From UBA3537 sp045561735 (lineage in GTDB: Bacteria; Bacteroidota; Bacteroidia; Flavobacteriales; Flavobacteriaceae), in assembly GCA_045561735.1 (NCBI GenBank), contig JBJKXC010000013.1, positions 1 through 47,095 on the forward strand: a stretch of 47,095 bases of DNA. Direction: 5' to 3'. How positions within the stretch are numbered: the first letter of the stretch is position 1; the number at the start of each line of letters is the position of its first letter. The notes under the pieces were generated by a model, which searched no databases, was not told where the DNA came from, and saw nothing but the letters and a program-made list of their open reading frames with translations. Of this stretch, positions 14,571-23,328 are shown in pieces. A program made the translations under genes and the position numbers.

Positions 14571-17009
14571 TTATTCTCTTATCAGCACCCATTCTCCTTT
14601 TTGGATCAGTGGTAAAGCTTGTTTATACTTCAGCGTTTTACTCGCACCACTCATCACATTTTTTATGGTTACTTTGTCGTTGCGACCGATTTTAGGTTGT
14701 TCGCGAACAATAGTTTCTGCAACTTGCGGTGCCCTTTGTGTGTTTCCAGCAGCTCTTGATTGTGCGGCACGTTCATCCATGTTTGGAATGACGTCTTTTG
14801 TGGTTTGAACTTTTTCTCTTCCTCTTGTTTTTGCTTCTTGAATGGTATTCGCAGTTTCTTGTGGAATTTCGCCTTTGAACAAGAAAGAAATAACATCTTT
14901 ATTGACCTGGTCGATCATTTTCTTAAACAATTCAAACGATTCAAATTTATAAATCAAAAGCGGGTCTTTTTGTTCATGAACCGCTAGCTGAACCGATTGT
15001 TTGAGCTCATCCATTTTTCTTAAATGCGTTTTCCATGCATCGTCAATAATGGCAAGTGAAATATTTTTCTCAAAATCGGTTACCAATTGTTTTCCGTTTG
15101 TCTGGTAAGATTTTTCAAGATCTGTAATGACTTGAAGGGTTTTGTTGCCATCTGTAAAAGGAACGACAATTCTTTTAAACTTATCCCCTTGGTTTTCGTA
15201 AACATTTTTAATGACGGGAAAAGCCAGGTCTGCATTGCGTTCCATTTTAGACTCGTAATGCGTAAAAGCTTCTTTGTAAATAATTTTAGCGAGTTCTTGC
15301 TCCGTTTTGTCTTCAAATTCTGATTTCGACATTGGTGCGCTCATTGAAAAATAGCGAATCAATTCGAATTCTAAGTTTTTAAAGTCGTTGGCAATTTTGT
15401 TGGTGGCTGTAATGATCTCTGCAGTATCGTATACCATATTGGCAAGATCGACACGCAAACGCTCCCCATCTAGGGCGTTAAACCGCCTTCTGTATACCAC
15501 CTCACGTTGGGCGTTCATGACATCGTCATATTCTAAAAGTCGCTTTCGAATTCCAAATTGGTTTTCTTCTACTTTCTTCTGAGCTCTCTCAATAGACTTT
15601 GAAATCATAGAGTGTTGAATAACTTCACCTTCTTTAAGCCCCATGCGGTCCATCATTTTGGCAATGCGCTCACTTCCAAATAAACGCATTAAATTATCTT
15701 CAAGTGATACATAGAATTGTGAACTTCCAGGATCTCCTTGACGTCCTGCACGTCCTCTCAACTGGCGGTCAACACGTCTGGAATCGTGGCGTTCAGTTCC
15801 AACGATGGCAAGTCCTCCAGCATTTTTAACTTCTACAGACAGCTTTATGTCGGTACCACGGCCGGCCATATTGGTGGCAATTGTAACCTGACCAGGCTTT
15901 CCAGCTTCGGCTACAATATCGGCTTCCTTTTTGTGAAGTTTGGCATTTAATACATTGTGTGGAATCTTACGAATGCTCAGCATTTTTCCAAGCAATTCAC
16001 TAATTTCAACATTGGTTGTACCAATAAGCACTGGTCTACCGGCTTTTGAAAGCTTAGTCACTTCTTCAATTACAGCATTGTATTTTTCGCGTTTTGTTTT
16101 GTAAACCAAATCATCGCGGTCGTCTCTTGCTATCGGGCGGTTGGTAGGGATTTCAATAACATCTAATTTATATATCTCCCAAAATTCTCCTGCTTCTGTC
16201 ACTGCAGTCCCCGTCATTCCTGATAATTTTCGGTACATTCGAAAGTAATTCTGCAAAGTAACCGTAGCAAATGTTTGGGTGGCCGCTTCGATTTTTACAT
16301 TTTCTTTGGCTTCAATGGCCTGATGTAAACCGTCGCTGTAACGCCTTCCGTCCATGATTCGGCCGGTTTGTTCGTCAACAATCATCACTTTGTTATCCAT
16401 GACAACATATTGAATGTCTTTTTCAAACAGGGCATAGGCCTTGAGCAGCTGACTCATGGTGTGAATGCGTTCGGACTTGATGCCAAAATCTTTAAATAAG
16501 GCCTCTTTTAAGGCGGCTTCTTTTTCTTTGGGAAGATTTTTTGCTTCAATCTTTGAAATTTCCATTCCCATTTCTGGCATGACAAAAAAGTTGGGGTCGT
16601 CTGCGCCAGAAAGATAATCGACGCCTTTGTCAGATAATTCAATTTGATTGTTTTTTTCATCAATCACATAATAGAGCTCAGTATCAACCTTGGGCATTTC
16701 TCTATTGTTGTCTTGCATGTAAAAATTTTCGGTTTTTTGCAATAGTTGCTTGATGCCTTCTTCACTTAAAAACTTGATTAGGGCTTTGTTTTTGGGCATT
16801 CCCCTGAAAACGCGAAGCAGTTGAAATCCACCTTCTTTAGTATCACCTGCTGCAATGCTTTTTTTAGCCTCCGCCAAAACGGTTGTCAAGTGCTTTCTCT
16901 GCACGCTTACGATGTCTTGAATTTTGGGTTTGAGTTCCATAAATTCATGGCGGTCACCTTGAGGTACAGGTCCAGAAATAATCAAGGGCGTTCGGGCATC
17001 GTCTATCAA
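14571..17009 (-). pseudogene. secA: Protein translocase SecA, C-terminal part of a broken gene
   Basis: This frame encodes about 812 residues from IDDARTPLIISGPVPQGDRH to the C-terminus. It holds the rest of nucleotide-binding domain 1, the cross-linking domain, NBD2 (TNMAGRGTDIKL; RQLRGRAGRQGDPG) and the helical scaffold/wing. The end (TIKNVMSGASKTLKY) lacks the zinc-binding CxC tail, as I expect for Bacteroidota. The first codon with start potential is TTG 17009, inside conserved sequence, so it is not a natural start. There is no other decay. With the upstream part it totals about 1,120 residues, the expected size. SecA is the essential ATPase of the Sec pathway; see the insertion at 17021-17032. 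Confidence 0.9.
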
Positions 17010-17935
17010 TACTGAGTCAAATTAATAAAAAATTCATCAACTATGGCATAGTGGTGGGGTTTCTGTACCAAATCGGTTGTGGAATGCGCCATATTATCCC
17101 TTAAGTAGTCGAAACCAAATTCGTTGTTGGTTCCATAAGTGATATCGGCATTGTAAGCCTTTTTTCTCTCTCCCGAATTGGGTTTGTAATAATCAATGCA
17201 ATCAACACTCAAGCCATGAAATTGAAAAATAGGGGCCATCCACGCACTGTCTCTTTTAGCCAAATAATCATTGACTGTTACAAGGTGAACACCTTTACCT
17301 GTCAATGCGTTTAAATACACTGGAAGCGTCGCTACCAATGTTTTCCCTTCTCCAGTTTGCATTTCGGCAATTTTACCTTGGTGCATGGCGACTCCACCGA
17401 TCAGCTGGACATCATAGTGAATCATGTCCCAAACAATGGGTTTTCCAGCAGCGTCCCATGAATTGGACCAGATAGCTTGGTCTCCATTGAATTTAACATA
17501 GTCTTTACTACCTCCGATTTCTCGATCAAAAGCAGTGGCTGTAACAGGAATTTCAGTGTGTTCAAGAAAACGCTTCGCAGTTTCTTTAACGACAGCAAAC
17601 GCTTCGGGTAAAAGTTCGTCTAAGGTTGATTGTGTAGTTTCGTATATAGCATCATTCAAACCGTCAATTTCTTGATATATGTCTTCTTTACGATCAATGT
17701 CTGTAATTGTATTAGCTTCTTCTTGAAGTGTGGAGATAAGGGTCTCATAATCTGCACAATCAGCTTTTATTTTAGCTTTAAAAGCAGTGGTTTTAGCTCT
17801 CAATTCGTCGTTTGAAAGCTCAGCCACAGAAGATTCAAATTGTTTGATTTTATTTACAACTGGTAAGATGGCTTTGACATCTTGTTTGGATTTATCTCCA
17901 ACAAAAACTTTCAATACAGAGTTTAGTATACTCAT
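17006..17935 (-). pseudogene. secA: Protein translocase SecA, N-terminal part of a broken gene
   Basis: From the ATG at 17935 this frame encodes 309 residues: the N-terminal helix (MSILNSVLKVFVGDKSKQ), the DEAD-motor start with Walker A GEGKT near residue 197, LVTVNDYLAKRD, and the conserved YLRDNM block. It reads normally to YAIVDE, then changes to FFINLTQY and stops at 17006. The family continues VDSVLIDDARTPLIISGP, and exactly that sequence is found in another frame just downstream. Walker B (DEVD) is therefore split, and neither half should bind and hydrolyse ATP alone. A start at TTG 17941 is possible but ATG fits better. Confidence 0.9.
17021..17032 (-). other. AT-rich 12-base insertion that breaks secA
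   Basis: On the coding (minus) strand GTTGATGAA (V-D-E) is followed by TTTTTTATTAAT and then TTGACTCAGTATTGATAGAC. The expected coding is GTTGATGAA-G-TTGACTCAG (DEVDS) or GAATTTGACTCAG (DEFDS). The net gain is 11 bases, which shifts the frame. In the downstream frame the insert contains TAA, so simple slippage on the T6 run would not restore reading. It coincides with no repeat that I can see elsewhere in the window. Confidence 0.8.
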
Positions 17936-18015
17936 TATCAAATTTTATTAATTATCAATAGTAGTTTGGAAGGTCAAATATACGGCTTGTTCTTAATTTT
18001 TTGGGAGATTGAATC

Positions 18016-18041
18016 AAAAAAAAAGCCTCGCAAGAGACTTT
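18016..18041 (-). terminator. Intrinsic terminator after the DUF2795 gene
   Basis: On the minus strand AAAGTCTC pairs with GAGGCTTT around a TTGC loop and is followed by a run of T. It sits 12 bases after the DUF2795 stop. It would also separate that gene from secA, which is transcribed in the same direction. Confidence 0.75.
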
Positions 18042-18053
18042 TATTGTGTTTGT

Positions 18054-18275
18054 TTAATATTCATCTTCATTCCATAGATAATCCTCATCGGAAGGATAAT
18101 CGGGCCAAATTTCTTGAATAGAATCGTATGATTCCCCTTCATCTTCTATTGCTTGTAGGTTTTCTACAACTTCAAGGGGGGAGCCTGTCCGGATCGAATA
18201 ATCAATCAATTCATCTTTTGTTGCGGGCCATGGGGCATCGCTTAAATAGGATGCCAATTCTAATGTCCAATACAT
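18054..18275 (-). CDS. DUF2795 domain protein
   Basis: This 73-residue protein starts MYWTLELASYLSDAPWPATK and has LIDYSIRTGSPLEVVENLQA, a short helical domain known as DUF2795, which is widespread in Bacteroidota without a known function. The C-terminus is very acidic (YPSDEDYLWNEDEY). No signal peptide is present. It is a stand-alone gene with its own terminator, and the 430 bases upstream carry no gene. It lies between secA and the DUF4105 gene, all on the minus strand. Confidence 0.85.
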   Translation of the reverse strand: MYWTLELASYLSDAPWPATKDELIDYSIRTGSPLEVVENLQAIEDEGESYDSIQEIWPDYPSDEDYLWNEDEY

Positions 18276-18706
18276 ATTAAATTGTATTTAAATATTTCTG
18301 CAAAAATAATTTTTTAGACGAAACAGCCAAGAAAAATAACAGTTATTTAATAAAGAAATAAAACCAATTTAAAAAAGAGGATAAATTTTTGATATACTTT
18401 TTAAATTGTGATCAATTGTTTTTGGATGGTATCTACTTAATTTCTTAAGCATTTAAGTCTGCTAAAATTTAATTATCATCATAAAATCACAAGCCTAAAT
18501 CCTGTTAATTTTTATTATTTAAAATAATGATTTTCAATATTTTAAATAACTCTTCCAACAGTTAATATATAGGCATTTTAAAAGCGGGTATAACATAGGT
18601 TTAGCAATTTATAAAAATGGCCAATGATCGCCGAGGTAGTTTTTCGCACGCACTAAAATTTCACATATTGTTGAAACGTCAACAGTAGTCTCAAATGTCA
18701 ATAATA
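18276..18706. other. 430-base spacer without a recognisable gene
   Basis: Most of the spacer is very AT-rich and featureless. From about 18580 to 18690 composition changes to a more GC-balanced stretch (GCGGGTATAACATAGG, ATGATCGCCGAGGTAG, TTTTTCGCACGCAC). It contains a 23-codon frame from ATG 18617, MANDRRGSFSHALKFHILLK and three more residues, and looks unlike its surroundings. I cannot identify it; a repeat, a mobile-element relic or a small RNA are possible. No hairpin terminator is evident. Confidence 0.3.
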
Positions 18707-19900
18707 TCAAACATTTTTTTGATTTTTTTGCTGGCTGAACCAATGGATTAGGAAGCCATATCGTGTTAATAGCGCAATCCATAGTGGAATTATTGTATAG
18801 TTGAAAGCTTGCACTCCAGTCAAGCTGTGCAATAACATTAAGGTTAAAAGTAAAATGAGAAATTTCAAATAGCCTATAAAACGTTTTTTAAGCTTGTCTT
18901 TCAACACTGTTTTTAACATTAGCAAGTTGAAACCAAATGCCCATAAAAAGTTGTAATTATAAGCTGTTGCTGTATGGTCCGTTGCAAACCACAAAAATAA
19001 AATCAAGAGGCCAATGCTTCCAGTTGTAAAAAAAAGCAGCGCATCTATAAATTTATTTCTGGATTTTGATATCCAGTCTTTGTAACTTATTCCAATGATG
19101 GTGATTGAAACAAGACCAAGGATTATAAGAGGGCTCCACCAAAAAGCGCTGGGGTTTGGTTTTTGAGTTTGGTTTAAAATTTCAGACCTAACAACTAATT
19201 TTGTGGTTTCGGGGTCGAACTTTGAATGCTTTAAAATTTCGTCAAGGTATTTTGGCAAAAAAAGGTGTTCCTCTACAGAAGCCGAACGATCAATAATTGA
19301 ACCCAAAGCGATATCAATTCCCAAGCCTCCCCAAGTGTTTTGTGGCATATGTGAGCGAATGAGCTCTCTGAAAGTTAATGGTTCAAAATTCTCAAGTGGC
19401 AAAAATAAAATACTTTTATTGGAGGTATTGACAAGGTCATCTTTTATTTTGGTTGCACAATTGTTGTAAAAGAAATCGTAGGAGTAGCTTTTATTTTGAG
19501 GTTGAATGTTAGTTTGTAATGCTTCAAATAACTTTTGCTTTTCTTCAATTGTAAAGTCGATGATTTGGGCTGTTACCCGCCTTTGTTGTAGTTTGTAATT
19601 TGATATAAAATCTTCATAATAAGTCCATCCGATTTCATAGTCTAATTTTCCCTTTGCAAAATTTAAATAAAACCCCTCTGCCTGAAAATCATAACGGCCA
19701 TAATCGAATACAAGATCAATATTCTGTAAAGAATCCTTAATGCGGATGGCGCTGTGACCAAACGCATCATTTAAGACAAGACCTGGTCCAATGGTAAGTA
19801 CACTAACTTCCGATTTTTTAGACAATTGAAATTGTGCATTGGCCTTAAACAAAAAGAGGGCGCATGCTAGCGTCAGTAAATATGTTTTGAGTTGTATCAT
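18707..19900 (-). CDS. DUF4105 domain membrane protein
   Basis: This 397-residue protein begins with a likely signal peptide (MIQLKTYLLTLACALFLFKA) and has the DUF4105 pattern: SVLTIGPGLVLNDAFGHSAI, then VFDYGRYDF and FYNNCATKIKDDLV, with conserved His and Cys/Asn residues suggestive of a papain-like fold. The last third has four or five hydrophobic segments, so a periplasmic domain may be tethered to the membrane. Function is unknown; peptidase or lipid-modifying activity has been suggested only on fold grounds. Its ATG overlaps the stop of the preceding PorV/PorQ-like gene (ATGA), so the two are translationally coupled. Confidence 0.8.
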   Translation of the reverse strand: MIQLKTYLLTLACALFLFKANAQFQLSKKSEVSVLTIGPGLVLNDAFGHSAIRIKDSLQNIDLVFDYGRYDFQAEGFYLNFAKGKLDYEIGWTYYEDFISNYKLQQRRVTAQIIDFTIEEKQKLFEALQTNIQPQNKSYSYDFFYNNCATKIKDDLVNTSNKSILFLPLENFEPLTFRELIRSHMPQNTWGGLGIDIALGSIIDRSASVEEHLFLPKYLDEILKHSKFDPETTKLVVRSEILNQTQKPNPSAFWWSPLIILGLVSITIIGISYKDWISKSRNKFIDALLFFTTGSIGLLILFLWFATDHTATAYNYNFLWAFGFNLLMLKTVLKDKLKKRFIGYLKFLILLLTLMLLHSLTGVQAFNYTIIPLWIALLTRYGFLIHWFSQQKNQKNV

Positions 19901-20973
19901 TTTCTAAAAATCCCTAAATCGATTTTAAGTGAAAAGACATTGGAATACAAAGCTACACTCTGGTCTCCAATGTCTGTGATGGCATAATCAATAGAAATAC
20001 CATTGTACTTAAATCCAACCCCTAAATTAGGTTGAAATGTCAGGTTTTCACTGTTATCAAATTGTAATTCGTTTTGAAAATTACCAACACCACCTCTTAA
20101 ATACACCAGATCTATGTATCCAAATTCAAATCCAATCGCAGGATTGATGCTTACAAATGAGGTTGAAATTAAATCGTTGTTTTGCTCGAAACGGCATATG
20201 AGATCAATTTCAGCTTTGAGTGAGTAGTCGTAATCAAAAGTAAAAGTTTTTGCGATTCCCAATTGAAGCTTGGGAAGTGTCAGTTCAGTCGCCTCAGGTT
20301 CTTGCTGGTTTTGACCAGGGATGGCATTTTGAATGTCTTGCAGTCGGCCCTCGTCAAAAGTCCAGCTGTTAAAAGTGGTGGTAATATCCCGTGCCATCAA
20401 TCCAAATTTCCAATCATTGGACTCAAATTGAATTCCAAGGTCTAGTCCAAAACCCCAAGAGCTGGCAAAATCTCCAATTATACGGCGGATGATTTTTGCA
20501 TTTACACCATAATTTAATCCTGAAATCTGAAGTTTCCTTGCATAGGATAGCGTGAAACCATAATCGGCTGCCGAGAACAACTTAATTCGGTCATAATTTA
20601 CATTTCCTTGCTGATCAATTAATTGGGTGGTGTCTAGGATATCATCCACACCAAATCGTATCATAGAGACCCCAATCACACTTCTGTCGTCTAAAGGCAT
20701 TGCAAAGCCCACGTAATTATAATTTGCAATATTGGCAAAATAACTAGAATGCATCAAAGCCAATGCATGGTCTTCTACATGAACCAACCCTGCAGGGTTC
20801 CAATAGCCTGAATTGACATCATTGGTGGTGGCACTGACTGCGCCACTCATACCCAAAGCTGCTGCATCCACACCAATGTTCATAAACTCATTTGAATATT
20901 TTCGCGTGGTTTGTGAGTTGATTACCAATGAGAAGGTCAATAAAATGGCTAAAAAACAATATTTAAGATTCAA
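19897..20973 (-). CDS. PorV/PorQ-like outer-membrane beta-barrel protein
   Basis: This 358-residue protein starts with TTG and a signal peptide (MNLKYCFLAILLTFSLVINS). The mature part has MNIGVDAAALGMSGAVSATT and VNSGYWNPAGLV, typical of the PorV/PorQ (UPF0164) group, then alternating beta-strand sequence as in a FadL-like barrel. PorV and PorQ shuttle proteins in the type IX secretion system; this protein could be a paralogue and not the canonical one, because no other T9SS gene is nearby. It overlaps the DUF4105 gene by four bases. A -7-like box lies at 21042-21049. Confidence 0.75.
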   Translation of the reverse strand: MNLKYCFLAILLTFSLVINSQTTRKYSNEFMNIGVDAAALGMSGAVSATTNDVNSGYWNPAGLVHVEDHALALMHSSYFANIANYNYVGFAMPLDDRSVIGVSMIRFGVDDILDTTQLIDQQGNVNYDRIKLFSAADYGFTLSYARKLQISGLNYGVNAKIIRRIIGDFASSWGFGLDLGIQFESNDWKFGLMARDITTTFNSWTFDEGRLQDIQNAIPGQNQQEPEATELTLPKLQLGIAKTFTFDYDYSLKAEIDLICRFEQNNDLISTSFVSINPAIGFEFGYIDLVYLRGGVGNFQNELQFDNSENLTFQPNLGVGFKYNGISIDYAITDIGDQSVALYSNVFSLKIDLGIFRK

Positions 20974-21041
20974 ATTATAGGTGCCTTGTTTGATTTATAA
21001 ACTCTAATTTTAAGCAGATATTGTTGTTATTTCGCTGCAAA

Positions 21042-21049
21042 CAAAAATA
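21042..21049 (-). promoter_or_regulatory. Candidate -7 box for the PorV/PorQ-like operon
   Basis: Read on the minus strand this is TATTTTTG, an exact TAnnTTTG match, about 69 bases before the TTG start at 20973. It lies in the 109-base divergent spacer shared with pssA. No -33 TTG was recognised. Confidence 0.4.
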
Positions 21050-21082
21050 GTTTATTATTTTTACTAAATAAATTTTATTCTT

Positions 21083-21787
21083 TTGAAAGCTTTCATTCCT
21101 AACCTACTAACACTTCTCAATTTATTTTCTGGCGCAATTGCGGTTGTTTTTGCTGTAAAAGGGGCGTTGACAATTGCTGCCTCATTTGTTTTATTGGGAA
21201 TCTTTTTCGATTTCTTTGACGGGTTTTTAGCAAGAAAACTAAAAGTAGAGTCTGCACTTGGATTTCAACTGGATTCTTTGGCCGATATGGTTACAAGCGG
21301 TCTGGTTCCAGGGCTGATCATGTTCCAGTTAATATCTCTATCAATGAGAGGGTCAGAACGCTATATGGATTTACTGCCATATATGGGCTTACTCATTACT
21401 CTTGGATCAGCATACCGTTTGGCAAATTTTAATATTTCAACCTACCAAAAAAATCATTTTGTAGGATTGCCCACCCCAGCAAATGCGCTGCTCGTATTGA
21501 GCTTTCCTTTGATTTTGGAATATCAAAATAATGAACCCTTTAATTCTATTATTTTAAACACTTGGTTCTTATTGACACTTACTTTAATCAGTACATTTTT
21601 GTTAAATGCACCTGTTAAACTCTTGGCTTTGAAATTTAAAACTTGGAAATTTTCTGACAATATTGAAAAATACATCCTTTTGAGTTTGTCCTTAATTTTT
21701 TTGATAGTCTTTAAGTATTTTGGGATATCCCTCATTATTTTTTCTTATTTATTACTATCCCTAATAAAACCTCCAAAAGATGCTTGA
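21083..21787 (+). CDS. pssA: CDP-diacylglycerol--serine O-phosphatidyltransferase
   Basis: This 234-residue membrane enzyme joins serine to CDP-diacylglycerol to give phosphatidylserine, the precursor of phosphatidylethanolamine. It has the full CDP-alcohol phosphatidyltransferase motif DGx2ARx8Gx3Dx3D (Asp46, Gly47, Ala50, Arg51, Gly60, Asp64, Asp68). It begins (TTG start) MKAFIPNLLTLLNLFSGAIA, typical of the bacterial type II enzyme, and has about six to eight membrane segments. No ATG is available upstream. It overlaps the TerC gene by 8 bases, so the two are likely co-translated. Confidence 0.9.
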   Translation: MKAFIPNLLTLLNLFSGAIAVVFAVKGALTIAASFVLLGIFFDFFDGFLARKLKVESALGFQLDSLADMVTSGLVPGLIMFQLISLSMRGSERYMDLLPYMGLLITLGSAYRLANFNISTYQKNHFVGLPTPANALLVLSFPLILEYQNNEPFNSIILNTWFLLTLTLISTFLLNAPVKLLALKFKTWKFSDNIEKYILLSLSLIFLIVFKYFGISLIIFSYLLLSLIKPPKDA

Positions 21788-22547
21788 AAATATTTTAACC
21801 CTATTGATGCTTGTACTGCTTCAAGCTGTTCTTGGATTTGACAATCTACTTTATATTTCATTGGAAAGTAAAAAAGCAGATGTAACCCGTCAATCCTTTG
21901 TGCGAAAAACAGGTATTGGTCTGGCAATTATTTTTAGAATAATTCTGTTGTTTGCCTTGGTAAAACTAATTGGTTATTTTCAGGAACCGATCTTACATAT
22001 TCCTTTTGAAGATGTGGTGGAAGGTCATTTCAATATCCACAGCCTAATTGTGCTAATGGGAGGAGTTTTTATTCTTTTTACTGCGATGAAAGAAATTTGG
22101 CACATGGTGAGTTTTAAAAATTTCACGGTCAATGATATTGTATCCAATCACAGTGTTTCAAAAGTTATTGGTATGATTGTAGTCATGAATGTGGTTTTTT
22201 CTTTTGATTCTATTCTCAGCGCCATGGCTCTCACAGATGTTTTTTGGATTATGGCAGTTGCTATTGTCATTAGTGGGCTATTAATGATTTGGCTGGCAGA
22301 AAAAGTAACGGCTTTTTTAACAAAAAATAGAATGTATGAGGTTTTGGGATTGTTTATTTTATTCATTGTAGGCATTATGCTATTGACCGAGGGTGGGCAT
22401 TTGGCACACCTGAAGCTGTTTGGAGAAGACATTGTGCCAATGAGTAAAACCACGTTTTATTTTATCATTGCAATTTTAGTTTTAATTGATATTGTTCAAG
22501 GAAGGTATCAGAAAAAAATTATAAAGTCTCAACAAGAAAAAGCTTGA
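21780..22547 (+). CDS. TerC family integral membrane protein
   Basis: This 255-residue protein has about seven hydrophobic segments and the TerC-type acidic motifs in membranes: GFDNLLYISLES near residues 19-30 and VFSFDSILSAMAL near 140-152. TerC proteins are associated with tellurite resistance and, in newer work on several bacteria, with metal (especially manganese) export and metallation of exported proteins. This example is the compact type without extra cytoplasmic domains. Its start overlaps the end of pssA. Its stop is 6 bases from the stop of the convergent lptB. Metal transport is inferred from the family only. Confidence 0.8.
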   Translation: MLENILTLLMLVLLQAVLGFDNLLYISLESKKADVTRQSFVRKTGIGLAIIFRIILLFALVKLIGYFQEPILHIPFEDVVEGHFNIHSLIVLMGGVFILFTAMKEIWHMVSFKNFTVNDIVSNHSVSKVIGMIVVMNVVFSFDSILSAMALTDVFWIMAVAIVISGLLMIWLAEKVTAFLTKNRMYEVLGLFILFIVGIMLLTEGGHLAHLKLFGEDIVPMSKTTFYFIIAILVLIDIVQGRYQKKIIKSQQEKA

Positions 22548-22553
22548 TAATTT

Positions 22554-23294
22554 TTAAAACTCTAACTTCTTTTTTCGAAGTTCAAAGTTCTGTCCCAAAT
22601 ATACTTTTCGAACCATATCATCATTCGCCAGCATTTCCGGCTTTCCAGCTTTCAGAATACTGCCCTCAAACATCAAATAAGTGCGATCTGTAATGGCAAG
22701 TGTTTCTTGGACGTTGTGATCTGTAATGAGAATTCCAATATTCTTTTGGGTGAGACGTGCTACAATGCGCTGTATGTCTTCAACTGCCACAGGATCTACT
22801 CCTGCGAAGGGCTCATCAAGAAGGATAAAACTGGGGTCTGTCGCCAATGCACGCGCTATTTCTGTACGCCTTCTTTCTCCTCCAGAAAGTAGATCTCCTC
22901 TGTTTTTACGGATATGGCCTAAGCCAAATTCTTCAATAAGTGATTCCATTTTGTCCTGTTGTTCTTTTTTAGACAGTTTGGTCATTTGTAAGACACTAAG
23001 GATGTTATCCTCAATAGACAGTTTTCTGAACACCGAAGCTTCCTGCGCTAAATATCCAATGCCACTTTGAGCGCGCTTGTACATCGGGAATTTGGTAATT
23101 TCTTTATCATCCAAAAAGATAGCTCCACCATTGGGTTTAATCAAACCGACAGTCATGTAAAAAGAGGTAGTTTTTCCTGCACCATTGGGGCCTAAAAGTC
23201 CTACAATTTCTCCTTGTTTGACCTCAAACGAAACGTCTTTAACAACTTTTCTTCCACTGTATGATTTCATTAAATTTTGGACGCTTAATTTCAT
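22554..23294 (-). CDS. lptB: LPS export ABC transporter ATP-binding protein
   Basis: This 246-residue ATPase powers extraction of LPS from the inner membrane by the Lpt complex. Walker A GPNGAGKT is at 35-42, the ABC signature LSGGE at 136-140, Walker B FILLDEP with Glu161, and the switch His in ILITDHNV near 190. Overall identity to LptB is obvious, with MKLSVQNLMKSYSGRKVVKD at the start and VYLGQNFEL near the end. The LptFG membrane partners are not in this window, but an OstA-like protein is at 41673-43418. It follows tatC after 34 bases on the same strand. Confidence 0.95.
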   Translation of the reverse strand: MKLSVQNLMKSYSGRKVVKDVSFEVKQGEIVGLLGPNGAGKTTSFYMTVGLIKPNGGAIFLDDKEITKFPMYKRAQSGIGYLAQEASVFRKLSIEDNILSVLQMTKLSKKEQQDKMESLIEEFGLGHIRKNRGDLLSGGERRRTEIARALATDPSFILLDEPFAGVDPVAVEDIQRIVARLTQKNIGILITDHNVQETLAITDRTYLMFEGSILKAGKPEMLANDDMVRKVYLGQNFELRKKKLEF

Positions 23295-23328
23295 GGTTTT
23301 ATATTAATATTAAACATAATTAGTTGCA

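Noticed and set aside
17006..17041. Programmed -1 frameshift in secA
   Set aside because: There is no X-XXY-YYZ slippery heptamer in the correct register, and the downstream frame carries a TAA inside the insert. I keep recoding only as a remote option in the finding.
18617..18688. Small coding gene of 23 codons
   Set aside because: It lacks a known family, and without comparative data a frame this short is expected by chance. It is reported only as part of the odd spacer.
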